Below, piece after piece: positions 9,801 through 20,349 of a DNA stretch of 64,000 bases (the first letter of the stretch is position 1; every line of letters starts with the position of its first letter). Origin of the DNA: Plantago major (taxonomy: Eukaryota > Streptophyta > Magnoliopsida > Lamiales > Plantaginaceae). Location: assembly GCA_026545765.1 (NCBI GenBank), contig CM048840.1, forward strand, positions 21,890,765-21,954,764. The letters run 5' to 3'. The position numbers and the translations under genes were made by a program. The notes under the pieces are model-generated. The model was not told where the DNA came from. It saw nothing but the letters and a program-made list of their open reading frames with translations, and searched no databases.

Positions 9801-10260
9801 AGTGGTGACATACTCTGACGGCACATAAGTTAGCACCACAAAATTGTGAATAGAGCATGTACAGTATACTTTTGAGATGGTGAAGTATGTAGCTCTCATG
9901 TTAAATTGAAGTACAATTTTTCTTCTAAAAGTAGCTCTCATGTGGTGATGCTGAGAGACTTTTTTGTGTTCTTCACAAATTTTATTGTAATCACTATTCC
10001 AAATTACTGATTGTCAATAACACGCCAACACTAATTTAATTAATAAAGTTATGAAAAAGCCTTTCAGTTGATTCACGTGGTAGTTTTTATGCTATCCTAG
10101 GACTACTTTGTTCTACTTAAATTTGAATAGAATAAAATATACCTAACGTGTTTCTGGTGATACATGATCACATATCCCACGTTGGTTTATAAGCGACTGA
10201 CTATCAAATTACCCAAAAGAACAATTCATTTACAGGCAGAACATCAACGTGAATCCAAAG
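9801..10260 (+). promoter_or_regulatory. Upstream region of MFS copy C
   Basis: Non-coding DNA between copy B and the first exon of copy C. A TTTATAAG string near 10183, about 75 bp before the ATG, is a candidate TATA box. The CCCACGTTGG just before it is a G-box-like core. No other feature was recognised. Confidence 0.3.
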
Positions 10261-10548
10261 ATGAAACCTCAGATTTTGACCTAAGTTCTTGTGAATCTAG
10301 CTGTTATAATGGAACGCTCCGATGAAGCCTTGTTGCCGGCTGTTTATAAGGAAGTTGGCGAAGAGCTGCACATTGATCCTACAGCTCTTGGTTCCCCGAC
10401 TTTGTTCCGCTCCATCGTGCAGGCAGCTTGTTACCCGCTAGCTGCCTACCTTGCTGTGCGCTACAACCGTGCGCACATCATCTCCCTGGGTGCCTTCCTG
10501 TGGGCCACGGCAACTTTTCTGGTCGCTCTTTCCTCCACTTATCTTCAG
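10261..10548 (+). pseudogene. MFS copy C exon 1
   Basis: ATG at 10261 begins MKPQILT, then an in-frame TAA at 10282, then VLVNLAVIMERSDEALLPAV and YKEVGEELHIDPTALGSPTL. It ends FLVALSSTYLQ before a GTACTT donor at 10549. The MERxDE-LLPxVYKEVG and LFRSIVQxxCYPLAAYLA phrases are diagnostic of this plant MFS family. The exon is 288 bp and ends in phase 0, matching the phase of exon 2 in copy A. If the TAA is genuine, initiation at MERSDE (ATG at 10309) is the only in-frame alternative and would lose the first membrane residues. Confidence 0.85.
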
Positions 10549-10892
10549 GTACTTCTTAATTAGAATTTCCCTGCATCCCACCAAGTAAAAAAATCAAAAC
10601 AAAGAAAAATAGTCAAAATTGTTATGTAATAATATAATGAATGTCCATTAACCTACTCCACCCCTCCATGAATTCTTTTTGTAACTCTTGTAAGTTACAA
10701 CACCAATAAATCACCCCCACTAATATGTATACATTATGATGAGATTAGATCTCCTCCTACTTGAAATTTATAAATAAGAAATTTTCATGATGTAGTGACT
10801 TGTATCACTTGATAATAGAATGCAATGTTCTTCTACTCTACTCTCTTCATTCTTATTGCTCTTCTTTCCTATCATAGTAGCTCTATAATTTA

Positions 10893-12116
10893 CACTACAA
10901 AATCGGCACAGCGACGGATAGATCCGTCAGCTAAAGTTATCTATCCGTCCGCCTCACGACGGATCGGGCGACGGATAGAAAATCCGTCGCCCCCCTGGAG
11001 CTGTGGCGACGGATAACAATCCGTCGTCCAATTCGCGACGGATTGGACGACGGATTGACCATTTTTTTTTAAATTGATAATGGGGCGACGGATAGATTCT
11101 ATCCGTCGCCCCACGTGGCGACGGATAGATCTATCCGTCGCCCCATTTCTATTTTTTTTAAAAAAAATAAAATCCGTATTCGAATTTTTATATTCGTATA
11201 CGGATTAATTCGTATCCAATTTGTATTCGTATACGAGATATTGATTTGTATTCGTATACGTATTAATTTGTATTCGAATTTTTATATTCGTATCCAATTT
11301 GTATTCGTACGGTGCGGTGGTGGTGGGAGGAGAAAGGTGGTGCGGTGGTGGCAGTGGTGGTGGCAAGGTGGTGGTGGCGCGGTGGTGGTGGGAGGAGGAA
11401 AGGTGGTGGTGGGAGGAGAGAGGTGGTGGTGGAGATGGTGGTGGTGCGGTGGTGGTGGGAGGAGAGAGGTGGTGGTGGTGGTGGTGGTGCGGTGGTGGTG
11501 GGAGGAGAGAGGTGGTGGTGGTGGTGGTGGTGCGGTGGTGGAGATGGTGGTGGTGCGGTGGTGGTGGGAGGAGAGAGGTGGTGGTGGTGGTGGTGGAGGA
11601 GATGGTGGTGGGAGGAGAGAGGTGGTGGTGGTGGTGGTGGAGATGGTGGTGGGAGGAGGATGGTGGTGGAGGAGGTGGTGGTGGAGGATGGTGGTGGTGG
11701 AAGGAGAAAGGTGGTGGTGGGAGGAGGAGGAGAGGAGAAATGGAGGAGAAGTGGTGGAGGAAAGGAGGTGGTGGAGGAGATATATATATGGTTTTTTTTT
11801 AGGCTTTTAGCGACGGATAGATCTAGATCTATCCGTCGCTAACTTTTTTTTTTTTTTTTTCGGCTATAGCGACGGATAGATCTATCCGTCGCTATGTAGC
11901 GACGGATAGATCTATCCGTCGCTAAATTTTTTTTTTTTTTTTTTTAAATCTTGGTCAACGCTCTGTAGCGACGGATAAACTTATCCGGCGCGACAGAGCG
12001 ATTTGATAAGCGATGTTGAACGGGCGACGGATAGAATCCGTCGCCTGCTTTGGCGATCCGTTACTGAGGCGGATAAATCCGTCGCCTTCTTTCCGCCCGT
12101 TGTAATTCTTGTAGTG
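10893..12116 (+). mobile_element. Non-autonomous CACTA (En/Spm) transposon 1
   Basis: Begins CACTACAAAATCGG and ends AATTCTTGTAGTG, the canonical CACTA/TAGTG termini, with a perfect 3-bp target duplication TTA (10890-10892 and 12117-12119). Both subterminal regions are packed with the word GCGACGGATA in direct and inverted orientation. Several pairs join into 24-bp perfect palindromes (for example 11118-11141, 11869-11892 and 11899-11922). The core is a 470-bp GGT-rich tract. There is no TNPA/TNPD-like coding sequence, so the element depends on a transposase in trans. It inserted into the 5' LTR of the outer Copia. Confidence 0.92.
11311..11778 (+). repeat. GGT-rich minisatellite in CACTA 1
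   Basis: An almost pure purine/GGT stretch built from GGTGGTGGTGGGAGGAGAGA-type units and GGAGATGGTGGT variants. All three plus-strand frames stay open through it because GGT repeats cannot form stops, so the apparent 167-231 codon frames are not evidence of a gene. Runs of GGTGGTGG could form G-quadruplexes. Confidence 0.9.
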
Positions 12117-12124
12117 TTATAACA

Positions 12125-12138
12125 CGTTATCAGCACGA
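12125..12138 (+). other. Primer-binding site of the outer Copia (tRNA-Ile anticodon-arm type)
   Basis: CGTTATCAGCACGA starts directly after the CA of the 5' LTR. It is not the usual TGGTATCAGAGC. Its reverse complement TCGTGCTGATAACG fits nucleotides 27-40 of plant tRNA-Ile(AAU), recalled as TCGTGCTAATAACG. The only difference is at position 34, the inosine-modified base. This suggests priming from an internal tRNA fragment, as Drosophila copia does with tRNA-iMet. Confidence 0.6.
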
Positions 12139-15100
12139 AAGTGTTCAACCAACTGAGTTCGTCAAAAATTCATTCGTCTGAGGTTGTGAATCCATCTTAT
12201 GGACCAGCCCACTACAACACCACAATTCCACAATCCGTTTGGCTTCACCATTTATAATACAAGCTAGAAGAGCTAATATGAGTACTGGTCTAATTTGATG
12301 TCATCAGTTTGTTTGGATGGTGGAATTTTATCAGCATAATCTCTCATGGATTATCTGGATGAAGCTACGTATCAATAATTATAAAAACATCATTGGTCAA
12401 GATAAGTTATACTTGTTTATTTACATATTGAATTTCTATTTCTCTCTATATTATACTCCCTCCATTCCAACAATTTCTTTCCATTTTATTTTTGCACAAA
12501 TTTTAAGAAATTTGAGTAAAAAATTGGTTTATATAGATAAAGTAGTAAGTGTATAGTAAAAAGTAAGAAAGAGAATTGAAAAAGTATGAAAGATAGAGAT
12601 TAAAATATTAATAATGGAGATAGTGGGTTTCCATAAAAGGAAATGAAAAGTTTTTAATGGAACGCCCAAAATGGAAAAATGGAAAGAAATCTATGGAACG
12701 GAGGGAGTATTATCTAACCATTTAAATTTGCTTGTTAGTGAATCATATTCGCACTTATGTTCCTGAAGAACTTTTTGAGTGGTGATAATGTGAAACACAA
12801 TTTACCATATCCCCTGAAGTGAATATGTGATAGAAGTATAAAGCCAAGATAAGGCTTAAACGATATATTTCTTCACAATCATCGATGAATGTTTAAAATG
12901 TTGAATACCATGCCATCAAAGATCCGCAGATCTTAAATTTTGTAATAGAACCACAATAAATGGTACAAAAATTGATGGTTCGAAATAACTGAAATTCCTT
13001 TGTTAAAATATATGTCCGCAGACATATCATGGACCATGATAATTCCATCAACATATGGATCAAATATTCTAGATTTGTTTAGCTAGCCAAATATGGAATG
13101 CTCACATATATTGAGAAAAGAAACATTATTGATGGGTGACGAAAATATAGTGTAAAATAACCAACCGTGCGTTATTGGGTAAGGATGGTGATATGAGTTT
13201 ACTCTTAGTTTTTGTCTGATCTTCACTCATTGTAGTGATTTCTAACCTAAAATGGATACTAAGGGAATAATATATGAAGTGATTTTCTGAAGTTGGTACT
13301 ATGAAGTAATTATTTCCAACCTGAAGTTGGTTTCAACACACTATTTTATACTACAAGTTCAAGACATTGTGAGATGACTTTTGATACTAATTCTTTACCG
13401 GTCATACTCTCTTGATCACACTACTACGACCTGAAGTTCGTAATCTCCTAAACGTTCAAAGATTTAGATTACTTATTATAATTGAGCGAAGTATTACTCA
13501 ATAAAATGTGACGTATGACGTTGACTTATCATGAATTCATGATCGTGTTACCATGCACATAAATAGTATCAAATATTCTCCAACCTGAAGTTAGAAGAAG
13601 TATATATGTGATAATTATTTGAAAATTGAGCATTTTGTTTCAAAAGAGATACATATAATGTATCAAGTTTTGATGTATGAGCATTAAGTGTTGGAACTAG
13701 CTAAGAATTCCAACTGATAAGACTTGACATCTAAAACGAATAGCAAATACCATTCGATTTTTCTAAAAAGAAGAGTGAAAGCCAATCAATTTTTCCACGT
13801 TATATGGTTTATGTTGAATGCTCTTGAAAGTAAAATTGTATATGTCCAACAAACATACGAGAAGCTTGTCATATCTCGTGAGTAGTAGATAATTGAAATG
13901 ATCTCCCAGCTTGAAGTTGGTAAATTGTAGAACTCTCATATAAAATTGCAAAGTTGATTACCCAACCTGTAGTTGGAATAGGACAACATATTGGTGCTAT
14001 AAGCATTCAAGTGGATTATAAACATGGACTTTGTTTACTTGATTGCCCATTAGTCTGATGATATTTTATCTACGTGTCTATTCATGTATCCTTACAGATA
14101 CATTTACAAGTAATTACTCGCACATATTACTTATCCAACATGAAGTTGGTAGTATTAATCTTATAACTTGTCCAACTGTTGGAATCATATTTGTGCAAGT
14201 GTCTTAAAGTCATTCTCCTAAAAGCACAATTTCTTATAGTTGCTCCCGAAGTAGCAATCGTGTGCATACTAATGGATCTTGAAGACCACTATAAATTTGA
14301 AATGTATGTGGTAAAAATCTACCCCTAGCTCACAAGAACAATGTTTGATCTCGTAGACCATAGTACTGTAATTTGAGTGCAACTACAAATACAAATGATG
14401 TTTCTCCTTTCCCCGAAGTGATTGGAGATACTTGAAAAATTAAGAGGGTTGCAAAATGAGCTAATGCCAATTTGGTATATTGGAAATATGAAATATCTAT
14501 ACTCAAGTGTATCCATGATCACACCACAATTGGTGATTGAAAAATAATAAAGTTTTAAAACTTTAATTGCAAGATCATGATCAACCTCAATTTGAGAGAA
14601 TTACACGAGTGATCAAATATACGTCATCAACTTGAAGTTGGGAGGATGAGAATTGAGCATTTTATTCTCAAAAAGAATTTATGTAATATGATAAATTATG
14701 TTGTCCGAGCGTCTGGGTGGAAACCTGACATGTCCTTTAAACTCTCCGAATGGAGTGTTGGGGCTAAGTAGGTGTAACAATTCCCACAACAAAGACTTCT
14801 AAAAATAGATTTAAGAAATTACGTGTGCATATAACTATTACTCGTGACAAGTATACATATTATAAGCAATATGTTTAACAACCATATTATAATGCATATT
14901 TACAAATTAAATTTGTGCACCATAAGAGCACATATTAGACTCATTGAATGAGTACTTATAAGTCTTGCCAAATAGAAAAAGACAAAGATTTGTATCTTTA
15001 TGTCACATCATTCTGACCAGTTTAATTTGCAAATACTTTTGTATACATGTCAAAAGTTATAATATAGACGTATATTGACATATGCAAATTGTTGTGACAA

Positions 15101-16764
15101 ATTAGGCCATCCGGTTATAACATAACCGTAGCTGTGAAACCTGAAGTTTCCATATAAATTATATGCTGAAAGCCATCTCGTGTTATAATTATTATTATGG
15201 CAAGACACAACATTGAGATTAAGCGTGGAAAATGGAGATCATGAAATGAGCAAAAGTCACACTTTTAAAGTTGACAATGAATGAAATACAAGTGGTCAAA
15301 AAACCCACAAATATGATCTCCAATTTGAGGGCAAATTTATTTTCAGCACAAGAAAATCCAACTGTGCTAATATATTGACTCCCTATCATATTGTTTTTCG
15401 CAGAGAACTAACGCTTGAAGCATACAAAAGTTGTATGCATACATCAATTCTAAGCTGGACATTATATTATCATGAGCCCTAGTTTTCCCAACTTAGGGGA
15501 GGAAGAACATGAATAAGCTGGTAAAACAAATTCGTTGAGCGAGTTGATCCCATTATTTGAAAAAGTTCAAACTTAAACTAAATATTCAGCTTCATGTTAC
15601 TTTATCAAGATATGTTCAAACATGAAATTGTATGATTTGAATGTTAACCTGCTATGACCCTATTTTGAGGCATACAGAGTTACATATCGATTATAGAATG
15701 ACATGTATTGGGCATTGAGATATCTTGCCTTTTTGTACTAATGATTCATTCATCTCAGTGAAATACGGTTCCAATGCTAAGTACAATACAAGAAAATGGC
15801 AAGATAAAACAGTTGGTACTCCTGAAAAGTAATGTATGCCATAAAAGGCATATATATCTGAACTATAATAGATGGCCTATATGAAATGAAATGGTACCTC
15901 CAAAAAAATATTCAGATATCAATTATCAGTACTGACTTGAAAAATCTAAGAAAGAGATTTGATACAGGTATATACTTGGAACCGAAATATTTTATAAGCA
16001 TATGCAAAATCGATGGACAAAAATAATTTGACATGTGAATGGGGATCTTACATGTAAGTCCATTCGATAACATCATCATCATAATGATAGAAAATGAGCT
16101 CATGGACCAGAAGTCCAATTGATTAACGAATTCGAAATACGTACGGTACCGTTGCATTATCGAGTCAAATTTCATGTGCATATAAATACTAAGCATTGCA
16201 TCATAATATGTTTATTCTTGCATAGTTTACATTATTTAGTTTTTTCTAGTATCCTTAAGTATCATGTTGCATACTCACATGTTTATTCTTATATTGTGAA
16301 TGTTATCACTCATACACAACACTCAGGTTGTGCACATGAATAATGACTGGTTTGACTTACAAGTCATATTATTTGTGAAGTTCAATGAGAGGAGATAACA
16401 TCTCCAGAGGAGACTAAAAGTATCATGTTTACAAACATGGATTGAATGAGGAAAGTTCTTGAAGAACTAATTTTTCCTATATCTACACTCATTCTATAAT
16501 CAACTTCACATTGATGACATGAAAATGTATATTCACCACATTGAACAAGTGAAGTATGAGATAAGATTCTCAAGACTCGAGAAGAGTAGTATTGATTACA
16601 TCAATGATAGCTCAACTTGAAGTTTGAGCATGTAAATGAATAATTACAACGATTACTCTTGTTAACCTTGAGATAGACATGGTCGAGGAGTACCTTAATC
16701 GAGCATATGTCAAATAAGAATTCAAATGTCTAACCTTTGAGTTAGCAAGAAATTTATTCCTTAC
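12139..16764 (+). other. Decayed body of the outer Copia, left part
   Basis: About 4.4 kb of element interior, excluding the MITE. No readable gag or pol domain was recognised. Around 15460-15530 the text (CCCAACTTAGGGGAGGAAGA and neighbours) resembles the coding style of plant Copia elements but is too degraded to name. The word CTGAAGTTGG and close variants recur a dozen times on the same strand. A segment around 13615-13665 is echoed at 14650-14695. Confidence 0.5.
12456..12707. mobile_element. Stowaway MITE (Tc1/mariner type)
   Basis: 252 bp with CTCCCTCCATTCCAAC at the left end and the inverted TGGAACGGAGGGAG at the right, flanked by the TA duplication (12454-12455 and 12708-12709). It is AT-rich with no coding capacity. 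The TIR sequence is the hallmark of Stowaway. It is nested in the body of the outer Copia. Confidence 0.93.
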
Positions 16765-16769
16765 TATAC

Positions 16770-17724
16770 TGTTAGGAAGATCTGTTAGTATTTTGATCAC
16801 TCATCACATGTTCTTATCTTAGCCAGAAAGGTGATTAAGTACTCTTGGTTCACTTGAACATTGTAAAAGAGGAAATCACTGAGTATGATTAGTCTGGTAA
16901 ATCTTGTATTAGGATTATAGATCTATGAGTGTAATTTTTATTTCAAGAACGTTCTATCTTGCAAACTTACCATCAAGCAAAGTATTCTCTCAAGCACTCT
17001 ACTACCCTTTTTGAAAGCTTTATGTTGATTGAAGAATCACTAGTAGTTCTAAGTTGTCCTGAACCTTAACAAGAGATTGTTATTCGTGAAAGAGTTGAAC
17101 TATCAGATACCCTTTCTGAAGCTCATTCTCCAGAACGGACACCAATTACTTGGGTCAGTAAAGAGCAGACTGCCATCTACTGAACAAGTGTATTAAGTAG
17201 TCTTGTTCTATTAGGTTTGTGTCTGAAAACACAAACCTTATAACCAACACCATCAAGGCGTGGAGTAGAGGAAGTACTTGATTTGGGAAATCAGGGAATA
17301 ACTCCAAGGTTATCTGAGTAGAGGAAGTACTTAGCTCTAGGAGCTGGGGAATAACTCAGGGGGAACATTTGGTTGGGAACCATTTGTTTAGGAATCTTAG
17401 AATAAGGATTATTGTAAGGTGAACTCAATTATCTGTTCTAGTGAATTCTAGGTCTCAGAAAGACCGAAGTGGATTAGTTGGAGGATTACGCCACCTCCAA
17501 ATACCACTATACTTGCTCTGTTATTTACCTTTCTGTATTTACATTTCAGCAAAGCACACACACTTACTTATTGTTTCTACACTTACCTATCTTAAAGTCT
17601 TCCACGCTCTGAATTTAAGTATCAGAAACCCCCAGGTTTCTGAGAAACTGTGTTTATCGACAAAAGTTTTAAAAGACTATTCACCCCCCCTCTAGTCTTT
17701 TACTTTGCGTTATCTGGACCAACA
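16770..17724 (+). repeat. 5' LTR of Sirevirus 1
   Basis: Begins TGTTAGGAAGATCTG and ends TCTGGACCAACA. It contains the run CGTGGAGTAGAGGAAGTACT and a short poly-C tract near 17684 just before TCTAGTCTTTTACTTTG. It is shorter than the 3' LTR of the same element. Confidence 0.92.
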
Positions 17725-17726
17725 AG

Positions 17727-17738
17727 TGGTATCAGAGC
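17727..17738 (+). other. Primer-binding site of Sirevirus 1
   Basis: TGGTATCAGAGC, complementary to the 3' end of initiator methionine tRNA. It is two bases after the LTR, which is the usual plant Copia arrangement. Confidence 0.92.
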
Positions 17739-17839
17739 AGGAGGTTCACAAGCCTTCAAGATCGAACCTAGATCCCCGTGATAGGTGAAGGAACTTTTCC
17801 CTTCTCGAGGACTATATAATTTGTGTGTTATGTGCGGTA

Positions 17840-20330
17840 TGTCTCGAGTGATGCACTGCTCGTTTAAAACTACGAGAAATGGAAGAACAACATGATGCTC
17901 CATCCGAGGCCATTAGTGATGAGATGATCTATGTCATCAATAAAGGGCCTATCAAAATCGCATAACTCAAACAAGTTCGAGGTGTCCGACGGAAGAAAAG
18001 CCTCGCATAAGGAAGATGGAAGCGAGGACATGGTCGCTAGTGATAGTGGTCATGTTGCTCGTGGAAGCATTATATATGAAGACAAGCTAAGAGAGCTCGG
18101 ACATCCGAAGATGCCAAGAGACACATATTGGATGGTCAAGCTCGTAATATAATCATCGATCGACACTGAGCACATACAAGGTAAACTGGGGTGCTAAACT
18201 AAAAAGTCACGGCAATTGATTGAAGAAATCAGGCTTAACCGAGAAAACCAAAGAAAATAAGTTCGAAGTTCTTAAATTGAAGTTCCAAAACTTCAAACAA
18301 GGTCCCATCAAACTCCGAAGAACTTGATTTCAGATTTACTACTTATGAGTGATATGGCTGCACTTGGTGAAAGCAATAGATACTCCCAAATAAAAGATTA
18401 AGACTATTGTCAGAAGTCTCAATCACAACTGGGAACACACTAAGTTCTTTTATTTCAATCAAGGGATGCCAAATATTACTCCAGTAGAGCTCTTCTCTCA
18501 TCTTGCTATTGTAGACTATGAGACAACTCAGAGAGAACAAACAGCTGAAAAGTTGCAAAGTGTTGCTCTAGTTTCTCAAGGTTCTTCTGAAAAGAAGGAT
18601 ACCAAAGATGCATCTGAAGAAAATTCTCTTGCAGTAAGACACGTGAAGAAATTTGTGAGTCAAGAGATTGAGAGAAGAAAAGCTAAAGAAAAGCTGAAAA
18701 AGCATCTTGGCCCAAACTATCATCAGTACAAGAACATACAAGTGAACAACTCTCTGAACACCCCCATTCAGAAAGGTGTTAGTACTGAAGCTGCAGAAAT
18801 AGGAAATGATATCTGCTTCTATTGTCAAAAGCCTGGTCACTTCAAGAGAGATTGTCCTGCTTTAAACAAGCTCAAGACAGGTGACAAGAAGGACAGAAGA
18901 AATTTCGAGAGAAATCAAAGGGCCTTACTAACTGAAGAAAGGAAGAAGATTCAAATTCAACTTGATGCTCTAGACTTTGAGACAGATTCTGAAAATGGAG
19001 ATTCAGATGACTCAAACCTACCATCACCAGAATTGTGTGGAATCACCCACGATGTAATTGACTTCGGCCTTAAGAAGAAAGAAATGTGTGGAGTTGCTGA
19101 GATTGCTGGTCCAGACATCTCCAACATTGAAATGTGTCTTATGGCTGATGAGGTAACTAACAATTCACAATTTCTGTACTATGAGAGTGATGATGGAATT
19201 CAGGATCTGGATTTGGTCAATAGTGAATTGGATCGTTATGAGAAAGAATTTCTGGAAGCACAATCCAAAACTAGAATTCTAGAGGAAAGCAAAGAAACTC
19301 TTGAAAAGAGGTTTCTGAGCTAACCAGAGTATCTGAGAACAAGAACGCTGAAATAGCCTTTCTGAAATCTCAGATATCTGAGAATAAAAATTCTCACAAA
19401 CTAGCCTTGGATGAACTTACTAAGAAAATGATGAAGCTGCTTTCTGAGAATGAAGAACTCAGAAAGAAAGAGCTATCCTTCCAATCTTATGCAAAGGCTA
19501 GTGACACTCTCACTGAGGTTCAATCCTATCTAAGAGATCCCTCTGAGAAAGGTGGACTTGCTTGATGAACAATCGAGTAATTCATCTCCTCTGAAGAAGA
19601 GTGATGAAAGGTTGACCTTTGTAAAAAGTCAACAGAATGGTTCTTCAACCACCTATAGCATTGGTTAGAAAGCTAGGGTAGTTGATAAAGGAAAAGGAGT
19701 AGCAACCCAGCCTTTGAAAGAACAACAAGTTCACAAGAAACTTGCGGATAAGGTTTCTGAAAAGAAACATAACCCTCAGACATGTAACCATCCACATTGC
19801 TATATTACTAGGAGAGGAAGAATTGCTGAAATAGGCAAATTCTCTACTATACCATTTTATGAAAATAAAGATGGTGCATAAACTAGTAAGTCTTCTGAAG
19901 AACGTATTCAGAAAGCCAAAGGTGTTCGAAATGGCATTGGCTATCGTGCTATTGGAAAAGTTCTTCTGCAACAATATAAGGAAGGACAAGAACAATGGCG
20001 CAAGGCTGATATTGCACGTAGCAATAGACAGAAGTGGAAGAAATCTCAAGCCACTGAAAAACTGAATGCCAGAGCTAGAAGGAACCTGGCCAGAAAGGCT
20101 AAATTTGCTGAAAAGCAATCCCCGAAACCCAGGGTCCAGAAAGCACCAAAAGGAACACCTAGAAACACCACAAGAAGGAAAATTGAGATCAAAATTACTG
20201 ATTTTATTACATCTCCTTCTGATCAAGTTAGACAAAAAAAAAAAAACTCCCAAGAAATTCACTAAAGTGTGGATTCCTACTGGAAGAATGTTTAGTCTAA
20301 ATGGTTCTATCTCTGAAGCAAGAACCTAAC
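17840..20330 (+). pseudogene. gag region of Sirevirus 1 (fossil)
   Basis: A CCHC zinc knuckle, CFYCQKPGHFKRDCP, lies near 18817-18861. It is preceded by a gag-like segment (NITPVELFSHLAIVDYETTQ) and followed by an acidic, Lys/Glu-rich, coiled-coil-prone tail. This matches gag of the better preserved Sirevirus 2 (35965-38410). The region is broken in several places. In life it would have formed the nucleocapsid of the virus-like particle. Confidence 0.85.
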
Positions 20331-20349
20331 TCCTATTTCCTGTTTTGTG

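Larger units (their letters stand above)
10620..12124 (+). repeat. 5' LTR of the outer Copia (interrupted by a CACTA)
   Basis: Starts TGTTATGTAATAATATAATG and ends ATAACA. It matches the 3' LTR at 32453-32734 once the CACTA at 10893-12116 and its TTA duplication are removed. It contains TTTATAAATAAG near 10767 as a TATA-like box and a transcribed-looking CTCTACTCTCTTCATTC stretch. Confidence 0.9.

Noticed and set aside
11115-11842. Three long overlapping plus-strand frames (167-231 codons) rich in Trp, Val and Gly
   Set aside because: They are the three readings of a GGT-rich minisatellite that cannot contain stop codons; composition and simultaneous openness show low-complexity artefacts inside a CACTA element.
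19645-20262. 205-codon minus-strand frame, hydrophobic and Phe/Ser-rich
   Set aside because: It is the antisense shadow of the Lys/Glu-rich gag tail of Sirevirus 1; no independent similarity or promoter.
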